This document shows positions 45,783 through 57,632 of a stretch of DNA of 64,000 bases, one piece after another; within the stretch, counting starts at the first letter, position 1, and each line of letters begins with the position of its first letter. This DNA is from Siphonodentalium dalli (Eukaryota > Mollusca > Scaphopoda > Gadilida > Siphonodentaliidae), in NCBI GenBank assembly GCA_032622095.1, contig CP136066.1, positions 43,535,835 through 43,599,834 on the forward strand, given 5' to 3'. The position numbers were made by a program, and so were the translations under genes. The notes beneath the pieces were generated by a model. It was not told the DNA's origin, searched no databases, and saw only the letters and a program-made list of their open reading frames with translations.

Positions 45783-47514
45783 TGATACATCGGGTTCTCT
45801 ATTGTAGCTGCATAATATACTGAACTGGTTCAGTATACTGAAATAACGTTAAGGCTCTAACGGGGGGGGGGGGGTCATTAACTTTTTTCCATACAGTAGG
45901 CCGGGGTGGGTGTGTTTTTCAGCCGCGAAAAAAGTCACTTTTTTCCAAGTGGTCACAGTTTTTTCCTCTTACAACATTTCTGCAATATAATTGCCTCAAA
46001 GTGTTCAGAATCATTGTTATGGTATGTAGGGCACTTAGGTCAGGGCTTAAGGGGGGGGGGGGGTAGTTAGTGTGGATATAGGCATAGTGCTTCTCAGAAA
46101 TCCCGGTTACAAACTAACACTCACAATTTCGTCTTTTGCATCAGATCACATTGTCAAGTACCAACGCCACTGGTTCAAGATGAAAATGGACAGTTATGAC
46201 ACCCATGATTAAAGTAAATACAAATGAATAAAGCTATTCATTTATATCATTAATGTTTACCCATTAGGGTGGATACACACATTCATGTAATGTCTGTATG
46301 TAAAATACATGTATTTTACATGGCCACACCAATAATTGACAACATTAGTCACCTGCGCTCAAGAGGTTCATTGTTAACAGGCCAGACAAGTGAGTAGTGA
46401 TAAGCGAAGTAAAACTGTCTGCTGTCGGGACATTTAAGGCCAATCCAAAACATGTCCTCTCTTACGGATGCGGAAATTAGCCAAGTCTATGTGATGTCTG
46501 GCATTTTATTAATGCACAAACAACAGACGCGACATGTCTGTAATATACAGGCTTGAAATTGAACAATTTCGACCATGATACTTGTTTGGCGTGGGGTCGC
46601 GAAATCTTTCAAATCGCTAAGGGACTTAGTTGAATGCATCGGTCGGAATAAACTGGGAAAAAAGGTACAATATAATATGTTTTAGTTGAATAGCTCAGAG
46701 TTAGCCACACCGCCTGGTAGCTGTCGGGATCACATATAGCCCCAAGTTGGTGGAATTCCTGATCCACCACTGCTATGAATATCAAGAGAGGATTGGTAAT
46801 TATTTAAATAGAACGTCCACCATATGGGTTATCCCACGAACAAATATTTTAAGTGGCCTGGCGACTCGGTCTAAGATAGCGGTTTATCTATATTCCGACT
46901 TAATTGGAACTAGAACCAAGTGCGGTCAACACATCGGCAATGATTGGGTTGTCAGTGGACACATATTGCATTGTCTGTATGATCCATGTAAAACGCCAAA
47001 TACACGATAATTACATAGATTACATGCATGTGTGTATCCACCCTTTGACCTGATCAGACAGCATAAGAGGCAAAATATGGACATCCCATCATGCTAGAAA
47101 ATATTGAATGCTATTTAAAGCCACATCCAGATTTTTGTTTGATTTTTTAGTTTAATTTATTGGGGTTTTTTTGGACACAATTTCACATCAAAGCCATATG
47201 AATGCTGATCAATCTGTTAAACGCCATGTTGTCAGATGGTATAATATCGTGTGGGTCCATTACTATTTAGCATAAATGTTTTGCCTAAATTTGTATTTTA
47301 TATTTTCGATACAGTTGTATTTAAAGTGATTACAGACACTCATTGGAAATATGGTAAAATGTTCATATAACTTGTTTACAAGTCATGAATCAATTGATCA
47401 ACAAAAACAAACAGGATAACAATGGGTGCTGCAGGTTTATACGATTCTTATCTGTTCTCAGACTTTATAACTGAAACAAATACCAAGCCTAAATGGTGTG
47501 AGACTACAGATTTT
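45783..47514. other. No gene; one dispersed repeat fragment
   Basis: At 45990-46100 the string CACTTAGGTCAGGGCTTAAG plus G13, then ATAGGCATAGTGCTTCTCAG, closely matches 30625-30695 in Helitron array 1. An 87-codon frame (46747-47010) has no recognisable domain. Otherwise unremarkable. Confidence 0.45.
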
Positions 47515-47680
47515 TAGTTAAAACGTGGGTGGGTACCCTGCATGAAATTGGAGAAAAAAATTCCTTCAAATAAGGGTTGATTTGGCTGGATTTGGAGGTA
47601 AAAAGGGGGTGGGTACCCCGCATGAAATTGGATTTTTTTTCCCTTCAAATAAGGGGGTGGTGGGTACAAAAGAGGCGGAA
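47515..47680. repeat. Short local duplication
   Basis: GGTGGGTACCCTGCATGAAATT...TTCCTTCAAATAAGGG (47526-47578) is repeated at 47609-47662 with a few changes. The 71-codon frame over it is a repeat translation. Confidence 0.6.
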
Positions 47681-47779
47681 AAAAATTTCAGCCTACTGTC
47701 ATGGCACTTTTTTACGACCCCCTGGCTCTAACGTAATTTTCTGTGTCTCGAATATATACCCCAAAGTCTTGAATTGCAT

Positions 47780-48830
47780 CTTGAAGCGATAATTAAGTGA
47801 CGTGTTTTATAAATAAATCTCTATCATATGGGCCATTTGAGCCTGAATTAAATAAACTATATATATATATATATAAATTACACAAAGTGCAAAGAGTTTA
47901 CTGGACTTTTGACAGGAATAGAAAACACTTAGTGGACAGAAATGATTTGTGTCATTGATTTATATATTTAAATTATTGAATAACAATGAACTAACTTAAG
48001 GAAAACATGAAAATAAAAATAGATTTATAAACGTTAATGTTAAACCTATACATTACATGTGAAATAGTACACTATATGTTTTGCTTATTATCATATTAAT
48101 TTAGTTTATAATACTGCACATTGAAGCGATAGTTAAGTGACGTGTTATAGATTACACAAAGTGCAAAGATTTTATCAATGTACTGGACTTTTGACGGGAA
48201 TAGAAAACACTTTGACTGATTAGACAGAAAATCCCGGAAAGAAAACACATTGATTTGTGTCATTGATTTATATTTTAAACCTATTGCACAATGTACTAAC
48301 TTAAGGCACAAATGAAAATAAAAATTGATATATAAATGTTAAATGTACTCAATCCGATCAGAGGGTCCCCATATCATCAAGATACAACAACATTTCTTCA
48401 AAATACGCTTTAGTTATCAGAATCGATAATTGCTACAAAATAATGCTAATCACTGTCAATTATGGTATCAAATTTCCCAAAACGTGTTATCTATCAACAT
48501 TTTGTTGAATGAAATATGTATCACTTGTTCTTAGAGATGTCCATCTTCATCCGCAATTTAGACCGAGACATTCGTTTGACGGCGTGTTTCTGGGCTACAA
48601 ACAATGGAAATAACAAACTTAAAAAATCGATATTTGATCACTCTGAGCTTTGATGTGTGGGTTCCTCGACTCGAATCAAATATTTTTTACCCCCCGAAGC
48701 CAAAGAAATAGTAATTTAGAGGTGTTTAATCGGATTGAGTACCTTTAATGTTAAACCTACATTACAATAGTACTCTATATGTTTTGCTTATTATCATATT
48801 ATTTTACAATAGGTGTCTCGGAAATAAGTA
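47780..48830. repeat. Tandem duplication of about 330 bp, one copy split by a MITE
   Basis: Copy 1 (about 47785-48112) and copy 2 (about 48120-48338 plus 48745-48815) share AAGCGAT-AGTTAAGTGACGTG, CACAAAGTGCAAAGA, TACTGGACTTTTGAC, GATTTGTGTCATTGATTTAT and TATATGTTTTGCTTATTATC. Copy 2 is interrupted at TTAA by the MITE; copy 1 shows the uninterrupted site at about 48030-48045. Confidence 0.8.
48343..48744. mobile_element. TTAA-flanked MITE, family A, copy 2 (402 bp)
   Basis: TTAA at 48339-48342 and 48745-48748. Inverted ends ATGTACTCAATCCGAT and ATCGGATTGAGTACCT. The neighbouring duplicate reads AACGTTAATGTTAAACC with a single TTAA, proving target duplication on insertion. It lies in reverse orientation to the copies at 14344 and 57011. 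Confidence 0.85.
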
Positions 48831-48979
48831 GCAGGTAAACATTGAACTTCAACATACTATATATATCCATTCTCGGGGCTCAAACAACGGGCCGGTTACA
48901 ACAATAGTCCTCTCTAATGGCGTATCGGATTGAGTTCAATATATATTACATAACAGGGCTAAACGGACAAGACCCACAT

Positions 48980-50557
48980 TCATGGCGTGGACGAGAACAC
49001 GCATATCTGTTTGGCGTCAGTCTGACAGCTGACAACGAGGCGACCACTCTGGTTGTGATATGAAATGTCGAATGGTCCATTGAGTCGATCCTTCTTAAAA
49101 AGTACAGTTCTCTGAGTTTTCCCGTCCAAACTTATTTCCAGTACAGAGCTCGCGATAGAATTTACATCAGGTGCAGATATCACGTAAAATGTCTGACCGC
49201 ACAAGCACAAACTTTTAGGTCCTCCGATGTAAATCGCGCTCATTGTCTCGAGGTTGGTTGTGAGAATGTACACAGCATTGGCACGATGATCAGATACCAG
49301 AATACGATCCCCACTAGGTGTAACAACAAGACAATTAGGAAATTCGAATGTACTCGCTGTCTGTTTTATCAAGCAGCCATATTCGGATATTATACACACC
49401 CCGGGCCTTGGATCATCGTGCCATGGGCAGGAAATTACGAAGTCCGCACCCAAGCAGCCGATACTACTGCCCTTCATTTTCATTGAAACGCTACGTAACA
49501 AGACCAACGAATCCAACGCATACACGCGTAAGGAACTGTCGTTTCCAACCGCGAATATCTGGTTGTCACGGATACACATCCCAAATATGGATGTGTTAGT
49601 CGTCACTGCCAATAACTGTAGTCCGTTTTCACCAATCTTGGCAAGTATACATGGGTATCTTACAGATATCAAAATATGTCCAGGCGATGATTGAATATAG
49701 TATACCACAGGATCTTGTCCCGTGTTAAAGCTTGATATTCTATTGAATGATCGAGGCATCGGTACAGTGTATGTCATCGCAGCATTATCCTCCGCAGCAG
49801 TTTGTGGTAAATCAGTAGCTCCACTGACACATGGCGCCGATGCCCCCTCAGGTGTTGTCACCACCCTTTCAGAAAGTGCAGACAGCTCAGTTTTCAGACG
49901 ATCGGCGATGTCGGTACTTGATTGACAGTTTGTTGAGATAGCTGAGTGAGCGATATCTACTTTACAATCTTTACTTAATATTGCTTTTGCAGACGATACG
50001 GCATCTTTGAGTTGCGTTGATTTTGCATTCAAATCAATTAGGTTGTTTACAATTTGCCTATGATTCTCACTCGGACGGCAAGCAGTCCCGGAATCCTTGA
50101 CATCAACAGATTCGGGACATGAGCCATCTAGACAGCTAAGAAATATGTCTAATTCATCAATTTCACTGATGCGATCGGTGACGCTTCCAAGACACGTAGT
50201 TTGATCTTGGATTTTCTGCATACACTTCTGTTGGAAGTTGTCGACAACGGCTCGCAGTCGGTCGCATAAGCTGAGAACAGCATCCGTGTCAACATCCGAC
50301 TGACGCAGAAAGTCATCTCGCAAATCATCGAGAGAATTGCGCGTGCTGTCGCACTGTTCTCTGGCGTCATTTAGAGAGTTACTTGACGATTTGATCATGC
50401 GTTGGTAATGAGCGAGGGCATCTGTCGTCGTCATGACTGTACAGTCTGGGTTGGCGCTTTGGTGGCATACTGGACAGCACACTGCCATATGTTGCGTGCA
50501 GAAGGATTCGCTTGCATTCTTATGCAACTGACATGTTCGTTTGGTATCAGACATCAT
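48980..50557 (-). CDS. B-box / coiled-coil / NHL-like propeller protein, 525 aa
   Basis: A single uninterrupted frame, the only intact cellular-type gene in the window. The N-terminus (C9, H12, C20, H23, C27/C28, C31, C39) has the CxxH...CxxH...CxxC spacing of the B-box-like zinc finger found in many molluscan TRIM2/TRIM71-like proteins. Residues about 45-210 are predicted helical, with heptad-like leucines and many D, K and Q, as in the TRIM coiled coil. Residues about 250-525 contain recurring patterns (GMCIRDNQIFAVG, NCLVVTPSGDRILVSD, GRLVVSCQ) of a six-bladed NHL-type beta-propeller. No RING precedes it, and no signal peptide or membrane segment is seen. The two ATGs at the start are adjacent; an AG 8 bp upstream could be a splice acceptor, so a 5' non-coding exon is possible. 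Likely a cytoplasmic TRIM-like protein; target unknown. A mutated paralogue lies at 17904-19888. Confidence 0.85.
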   Translation of the reverse strand: MMSDTKRTCQLHKNASESFCTQHMAVCCPVCHQSANPDCTVMTTTDALAHYQRMIKSSSNSLNDAREQCDSTRNSLDDLRDDFLRQSDVDTDAVLSLCDRLRAVVDNFQQKCMQKIQDQTTCLGSVTDRISEIDELDIFLSCLDGSCPESVDVKDSGTACRPSENHRQIVNNLIDLNAKSTQLKDAVSSAKAILSKDCKVDIAHSAISTNCQSSTDIADRLKTELSALSERVVTTPEGASAPCVSGATDLPQTAAEDNAAMTYTVPMPRSFNRISSFNTGQDPVVYYIQSSPGHILISVRYPCILAKIGENGLQLLAVTTNTSIFGMCIRDNQIFAVGNDSSLRVYALDSLVLLRSVSMKMKGSSIGCLGADFVISCPWHDDPRPGVCIISEYGCLIKQTASTFEFPNCLVVTPSGDRILVSDHRANAVYILTTNLETMSAIYIGGPKSLCLCGQTFYVISAPDVNSIASSVLEISLDGKTQRTVLFKKDRLNGPFDISYHNQSGRLVVSCQTDAKQICVFSSTP

Positions 50558-50688
50558 TTGGCCTTATGTGGATCAAAACAGCAAATCAGTATGTATAAAG
50601 TACCATGTCCTTTTGGTGTCTGAAAAGTCAACGAATTTAAAGGTATGAGTATAACAATAACATCATAGAGAATAATCAATGAACGCGT

Positions 50689-52370
50689 CAATGACACTGT
50701 AGCTCAACTTGGAGGGGACAATGTAATACATTAAGGCAATCGAGCGATACGGAGTGCAGAAAGTTACACGTGTAAGTAATACCAGAGGTCAACCCGAAGA
50801 GCCATATGAAGTTTGGGATAAATTGGATGAAAACTGTTGACAGTAGGCTGATGTATTTGGTGATGCAAAGAGTAACATTCATGTTTTGTTTGAAAATAGG
50901 TCAAATGCGATAGCTCCCATCTAGAGGTAATCCTGTAAAATTTTAGAACGTTTCTCCAATAAATGTCGACTGCAGTGTGCCGTTGGATTTAACTGTGAAA
51001 TCCAAGATGGCCTCTAGCAGCCATATTCTTTAACACAATTTGGAGAACAAAAATGATGACTGATCTCTAGTGGTCAGCCCGAATATTAACATTTTAGTGA
51101 CAATCGGATGAGGGATGTGGGCTGTAGGGTATATTGAAGAATTTAGTCATGTTTAAGAGTAAAATATGATATATATGAAGTTTGGGGACGATTGGGTGAT
51201 GGTGTGGTCTGTAGGGTGTGCCAAATGAGGATTTAGTCGTGCAAAGAGTAAAAATCAAGATGGCTGCCGACGGCCATGTTTTTCATCGGAAATAATTAAA
51301 ATTCGATAGCTCCCATATAGATGTGACCCTAAACATGCCTATTAATGTTTTTTTGAAACTCCGATGAATGCGGGCCGCAGGGTGAGTCGATGAATTCAAA
51401 TTTGAAATCCAAGATTGTTGGAGGCCACGTTTTTAACGAATTTCGGAAAACAAATCGATAGCTCCCATCTAGAGGTCACTGCGTAGATCCATATGAAGTT
51501 TAGTGACTATAGGATTATGGATGTGGCCTGTATGGTGTGCAAAGAGCAAAAATATCATATATATGAAGTTTGGGACAATTGGTTGAGGGTGTGGTCTGTA
51601 GGGTGTGCCAAATGAGGATGTAGTCATCCAAAGAGTAAAATTCAAGATGGCAGCCGACGGCCATGTTTTTCATCGGAAATAATTAAAATTCGATAGCCCC
51701 ATATAGATGTGACCCTAAACATGCCTATTAATGTTTTTTTTTAAACTCCGATAAATGCGGGCCGCAGGGTGAGCCGATAAATGCGGGCCGCAGGGTGAGC
51801 CGATGAATTCAAATTTGAAATCCAAGATTGTTGGAGGCCACGTTTTTAACGAATTTCGGAAAACAAATCGATAGCTCACATCTAGAGGTCACTGCGTAGA
51901 TCCATATGAAGTTTGGTGTTGATAGGATGAGGGATGTGGCCTGTATGGTGTGCCGAAGAATTTGGAAATGCAAAGAGCAAAATCCAAGATGGCCGCTGTT
52001 GGTCATGTTTTAAACGAAGTTCGGAAAAATGTGATGGCGCCCATCCAGTAGTCACCCAAAATTCCATATGGAGTTTGGTGACGATCGGATGAGGGTGTGG
52101 TCTGTAGGGTGTAGCAAAGGATTTATTCACAAAGATAGCTCCCATTTAGAGGTGACCCTAAACATGCCTGTAAATTTTCAAAACATTACTCCATTAAATG
52201 CGGCCCACAGGGTATGTCGATTGATTCAAATTTGAAAACCAAGGTGGCTGCTGGCGTCCATGTTTTTTTTTTTTTACGAATTTCGGTAAGAATCGATGGC
52301 AACCATCTACAGGTCACCCTAAGATCAATATGAAGTTTAGTGACGCCTGGATGAAAGATTTTACCTGAAG
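50689..52370. repeat. Expanded minisatellite element, same family as 13738-14270
   Basis: Starts TCAATGACACTGTAGCTCAA like the shorter copy, then contains many units with CCCATCTAGAGGTCAC, ATATGAAGTTTGGTG, GTGGTCTGTAGGGTGTGCC and AAGATGGC...GGCCATGTTTT. A higher-order repeat of about 390 bp (about 51170-51500 and 51560-51920) is nearly identical between its two copies. The right-hand inverted end of the short copy is not found here. Confidence 0.65.
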
Positions 52371-53504
52371 GAGATTGTCACCCCTGACTCCTCGCATCCT
52401 GAGTACCAGTCAACAGAGAGGGGTGAAATCCGTGTACCAGTTAAGGAAACACGGAATACATACTTTGTAATTTCACACTAATGTCATAGTTCACAAACTT
52501 GCTGAAGTAGCGTCCATAACTTCAACATATCAAGAGGTATTATAATGAATAACATAAAAAATATATCATTCCGGCCAGGGGGGGGTGGGGTGTAAGGAAA
52601 ACAATTACGGATACAAGGTGGAAATTTTGTGTTTTTCAGTTTTGGGGACCCACCACCCAGGGAGCGTTAGTTTTTTCCACCCAGGTCTGGAACACCCACC
52701 CCCAACATTGATGAAAATCTTGTAAATTCTACTAAATAATGTGTTTTTGGCAGGGTAAGGGTATCTCATTGTGTCTGCACCGGAACTGAGAGTACGCTGA
52801 TCAAGTACACCCACAAAAAATAAACAAAGCATATGGCTGAAAAATATGCCAACAAAACCAGTGACAATACCTTTAAAAACCCAAATATTTATGGTTATAA
52901 AGGTAAAATACCCACTTTAACAGGATAGTTGTGTCCCTTATTAGCAATAGGTTAAAATATGTGCATGTATAAAGTAAAAACACCATCAATTTGATTAAAT
53001 AAACACAGTTCCAGTCCTCTCCATGTGGGAAATCACTGGTGAGCAATGATGAGCTCCCCTTAAAATCATTCTAGGCGAGTGGCGAATAGCTCTCCTACAA
53101 AATGTCGAGGCGAGTAGTATCCCAGCAGGAGATGTCGAAGGCATCTCCCGAAGGCCTGAGGGGGGAGTACGGGAGTGGGTCAGGGGGTTTCCCCCGGACA
53201 TTTTTGAAAATTAGATGCTCTGAGATTGAATCTGGAGCCTTTTAATGCTCCAATCAGTGAACAACACGTTATTATGTGACTTAAGTCACTGTAGTCATAT
53301 ATCGACATCGACCATGTACTTCGACCACGTGGTCACTGTATTTATCGTTTATTCAATATCTTGACTGATATCATTAATATAAACAAATGAGGCCAACGGT
53401 TTTCGGCTTTTTGACAGCAAATCAATCTAGAGGGTCATACATTACCGGTATTTATTTAAAAGTACTAGGGTTTCGAGTGGGATTTCAAGGAATGAGCTGT
53501 CAAA
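52371..53504. other. No gene recognised
   Basis: Short frames only. 53040-53215 is G/C-richer (GGGGGGAGTACGGGAGTGGG...CCCCCGGACATTTTTGAAAA) and may be a worn dispersed repeat, but no second copy is in the window. Confidence 0.4.
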
Positions 53505-53815
53505 TTTGTAAACAAACGTTACCACTAGTCAACGGCGGATGATTGGGTATACATACATGTACACCATCTAATATACAAAGATGAGCTGTCAGCGCAAAAA
53601 TAGACACGAAACACTAGCTTAACCTTAAAGTGACTATCCTAGTACAAGCAGTGTCGGGCATCATGTGAACAAACGTTACCAATAGTCGACGGCGGATGGT
53701 TGGGTACACATACACCATCTTATATACAAAATTGGGCATCACGGGGAACAAATGTTACCTCTAGTCAACGGCGGATGGTTGGGTACACATACACCATCTT
53801 ACATACAAAAAAGAA
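53505..53815. repeat. Three tandem copies around CAACGGCGGATGG
   Basis: AACAAACGTTACC..TAGTC-ACGGCGGATGGTTGGG followed by ACACATACACCATCTTATAT occurs near 53510, 53668 and 53745. The last two are about 90% alike. Frames across it are repeat translations. Confidence 0.65.
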
Positions 53816-53948
53816 CCACGTGGTCTCCGAGTTTGTTGTGCAGAAATTGTATTGCCAATGTGAATCGGAATCAGTTCGATTTTGAATTAATTCCTCGATC
53901 TATTTTTGTAAATAGCTCATATAATAAAAAGAAAACCTTCGTGTTTTG

Positions 53949-54078
53949 AGTGAATACCGGAATTACCTCATTCGTGGTCACAGTGGGATACTGGAATCAT
54001 CACGAGTGGCCTTTAGGCCACTCGTGATGATTCCAGTATCCCACTGTGACCACGCATGAGATACTTCCAGTATTCACT
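53949..54078. repeat. Almost spacer-less 130-bp palindrome
   Basis: Arms of 64 bp (AGTGAATAC...GGTCACAGTGGGATACTGGA...GAGTGGCCT) and complement meet around two T. The inner about 43 bp are perfectly complementary; the outer part has a few mismatches. Confidence 0.85.
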
Positions 54079-54079
54079 G

Positions 54080-55487
54080 AAAACACGCAGGTATCCTCTA
54101 TGTATAATAAGTTTAAAAAGCCATGATAAACTATGAGAAAAGATGAGAATGTATTTTTTTTCATTGCAATGTTTTTCCTCGACCAAAACCGGACCCACCC
54201 CATGGTTACAACTGTTAAAGGGAGAAATTGTGGACAATTTTTTTAATATAGAGCCCCCCCTCACTTGTATAAGGCTAAAGCATGCTCTACTATGTGAATC
54301 TGATTGCATCAATTCATTTTGAAGCTGTAATTTGTCTTAGAAAAAAATTGCATGACATCAGAAAGAATCTGCATTCCGGACTCGGGGACACCCACCCACC
54401 CGGTCCTTGTATCCTGTATTTTTTTTCCGACCCCCCCCCCCCCTGTTCTGGCTGGAAAAAACCATTTACCGGCTAAATTTGGAATATGAAAATGTTACAG
54501 ATACATACGTATGGGTATCTTGAAATGCTAGATATATATATGGCTCAGATTAGCATAGACAAAAGATGAGGAGGTTCACTACAAATTAGGTAGGGTCGGG
54601 TAATCTGAATGTTTTTCCCCATATCGATGGGAATAAATGGGAATAAATGGAATCCACATAAATTATATAAACTCTTCATAGGAGAATCTGAAGATATCAT
54701 GAAATTCCCTCTTCAAAGTATGCGTATTTAATCATACATTTTGCCGCTTATACTGATGTGAATACATAAATATTGAACACAACACCGTCACGGCACCAAC
54801 GGTGATCATAATGACACAAGTGTGTCTTACGTAGCAACTTATATAGTAGATCATTTAATAAATATCTACTCTGGCTACACCAATAGAAATTCCACCGGAA
54901 CATTTTGTTGTTCTGATCTGTTCTGACGGGGAACTTTATAGCATTGAAAAAACGCAGGGGTGGTATATCTCTTGTTATTTAGTAATATACTTCACAGTAG
55001 GGTAGTCTCATCTCGAGATTGCGTGATTTTTGTAACTTTTGTGAGTAGATATTGCAATAAAGATTTCCCGGGACCAAAACAACATAAAACGTATTCAACC
55101 ACGTTTGTAATAATCTGACAGACATAAACACTCAACACAGATTCATCTTTTCAGACATTATGTTGTGTTATTGTGACTTTGCCTCCAAAAAAAAAAAAAA
55201 TAGCTCTGCAAATGGCCGCCGAGAAACTAAAATATTCATTAAGATTTATATTTATCAACAAAATACGCCGAAAATATCATATGGTACTGATATTTAGAAA
55301 ACAACAACAACGCGCCAGTCCCAAAAAAATCCGACATTCTGTGCTCATGCGCAGAGCCGGCGCTTTTAAGTTGGCACACTTAAACCTCTTCCGAACCAAC
55401 CAGTGTAAGCCATTTAATGTAAATATAGGACAAACATGCATGGTCATATATATACACATGACTCGTACGGGTGTACTCAGCGTAAAT
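54080..55487. other. No gene recognised
   Basis: C-rich patches (C13 at 54431-54443) lie in AT-rich DNA. The 131-codon frame at 55173-55568 includes an A-run and a stretch of the 55488 inverted repeat, and shows no domain. Confidence 0.4.
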
Positions 55488-55927
55488 GGAGACCTTTCGC
55501 AAAATCACGATTACGATCACGGATATGGAAAAATCCCGCCAGAATACGACCAAAACTTCGATCTTTAGGCACGGGTTTCTTATGTGAGACGAAATATACT
55601 CGACAAAGTTTAATTATGTGCAGATGTGTCAAGGAAGTGCAACCGGTCCTGCTTGTGGACGCAATGAAATTACCCGTGTGGTGTATAACACACGGATAAG
55701 AACATGGGATCTGAAAGAGACACACAGTACCTTTTGCATCAAATATAGGCCTATGTGTAACTGAATATAGCGGGGCATATGCCGTCTATCCAATTAACCA
55801 TCATATGTAAGTTGTGATAGTGTCCACAATCTGTATCATATACATGTACGTCCTAGATCCCATTCTGGTTTTTGCAGTACAGTATATCCTATCCGTAATC
55901 GTAATTGTGATTTTGCGAAAGGTCTCT
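55488..55927. repeat. 40-bp inverted repeat, 360 bp apart
   Basis: GAGACCTTTCGCAAAATCAC...ACGGATA at 55488-55527 is complementary, with a few changes, to 55888-55927. ACATGACTC(G/C)TA(C) lies near both outer ends. Possibly an eroded MITE. Confidence 0.55.
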
Positions 55928-55993
55928 AATATTCGTGTACACATGACTCCTACAGGCGTATCTCAGAGTAGAGATTTGTGTAAACATGACTCC

Positions 55994-56635
55994 TATGGGA
56001 GGCCCTTTTCACATTTATTATTTATGTGCGCTTAAGCGTAAATCATATGCACTTAAGCGCAAAGACCTAACACTCCCTTACTTCCCTCTGATTGTGAATG
56101 ATTGAGTCCAACTCATAGTATATTATCATGGGCCCATGGAAGTAGCCCCATACAGGCTCAAAAGTTGAAGACAAAACATTATTTCCATATGCATATCAGT
56201 ATCTCTGTCCCTGGTGTCCCAATAATTGGTGCCTCTATTTTCATATTATCAGCATCCCTGTCCCCAAGAATTGGTGTCTCCATCCCAGAGATCTAGTATA
56301 TTTTATAAGGGAGACATATCCTGCACAGATCTATAACATTTCCATGGTCATAAAAGGGATCTTGGGGTTACTGGGGGATTGCTTCCCTCATATGTGGGCC
56401 CATGTAGACTTTAGTGATGTGTTTAGGCCTGTGCCATTTAAAATTAATTCAGGGGGGATCAATACATATTAATTTTTATTTGCGCTTAAGCGCAAATGAT
56501 TTGTGCTGAAGCACGCGCTTAAGCGCAAATATGATCTATTTGTGCTTAAGCGCAAATGATTTGCACTTAAGTGCAAATGATTTATGTTTGCGCTTAAGCA
56601 TAAATAAATAATAAATATGAAAAGGGCCTCCCATA
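55994..56635. mobile_element. MITE with internal CTTAAG palindromes (642 bp)
   Basis: Inverted ends TATGGGAGGCCCTTTTCA and TGAAAAGGGCCTCCCATA, extending about 35 bp. GACTCC lies directly outside both ends (55988-55993, 56636-56641), consistent with a 6-bp target duplication. Inside, the palindrome GCGCTTAAGCGC and variants with GCACTTAAGTGC occur at least seven times (about 56028-56060 and 56480-56605). No gene. Confidence 0.75.
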
Positions 56636-57010
56636 GACTCCTACATAGTTGAATGCACACGACGTCATAACACAGTTCTAGACCAAATCACCATGGAATC
56701 TGTCTATTTTATCTTTATAAGGTGACAACTGATCGGTGGCGCTCATACCTAAAGACACCAATTTCAATGCAGAAAATCTATATACCACAGTGTCATCTTG
56801 TACAATGCCATTATTTTGATTGTATTATGTATATTATAGAACCTTCTCCAACAATGGAGGTAGGAAATAAATATGTATATAATTGTATAAGGAATACCTG
56901 TGACATAATGAGGTTAAAGTGCAGGGAAATATGAACAACTACACTGTGGGTATAAGGTTACTAAAAGAAATTATTGAATTAGCACATATTATATTAGTCT
57001 AATGTATTAA

Positions 57011-57360
57011 AGATGCATAATCCGATTAATGCCCCTAAATTACTATTTCTTCGGCTTTGATGGCACAAAATATTAGATTTGAGTCGAGGAACCCACCCAT
57101 CAAAGCCCAGAGCGATCAGATTAACTTCGAATATTTGGCGACCTGGCCAGATCGCCAGATATTCGACGAATGCCAACCGACATACTCTCGATACCAAATT
57201 ACATTGAACAAAATGTTAATATATATACTATACATGTAGCTGACAGTGGTTAGCATTATTTTTTGACAATAGATTCCGATAACTGAAGCGGCATTTCAAG
57301 AAATGTTGATGTTGTTGTTTGAATCTGATGATATGGGGATCATCAATCAGAATGAGTACC
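57011..57360. mobile_element. TTAA-flanked MITE, family A, copy 3
   Basis: TTAA at 57007-57010; right flank mutated to TTCA (57361). Shares CTATTTCTTCGGCTTTGATG, GAGTCGAGGAACCCACCC, TGACAGTGGTTAGCATTATT and GATGATATGGGGATCATC with the other two copies. Confidence 0.7.
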
Positions 57361-57632
57361 TTCAACAACAAGACATACTAAATAGTAAGATTGCAATATG
57401 TAATTACGAATTAATAAATATTTGTGATTTAAAGGCATAGTCTGGCTATTTTCAAGTGGCATTAAATTTTACCAAATTTTATATCCAGTTCCACAGTTCA
57501 ACTGAGAGAGTAAAGTACCTAGATGCAAAATAAAATCCTTCTCTGCCACTCGACTGAACTTTAAATCCATTTTTATTTCTATAATCAGGTCACAGTCCTT
57601 CTAAATGCTATATTTATTGACTGTTCATTTAA

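Noticed and set aside
55173-55568. 131-codon frame after an A-run
   Set aside because: Composition is basic and low complexity at the start, no domain, and it crosses an arm of an inverted repeat.
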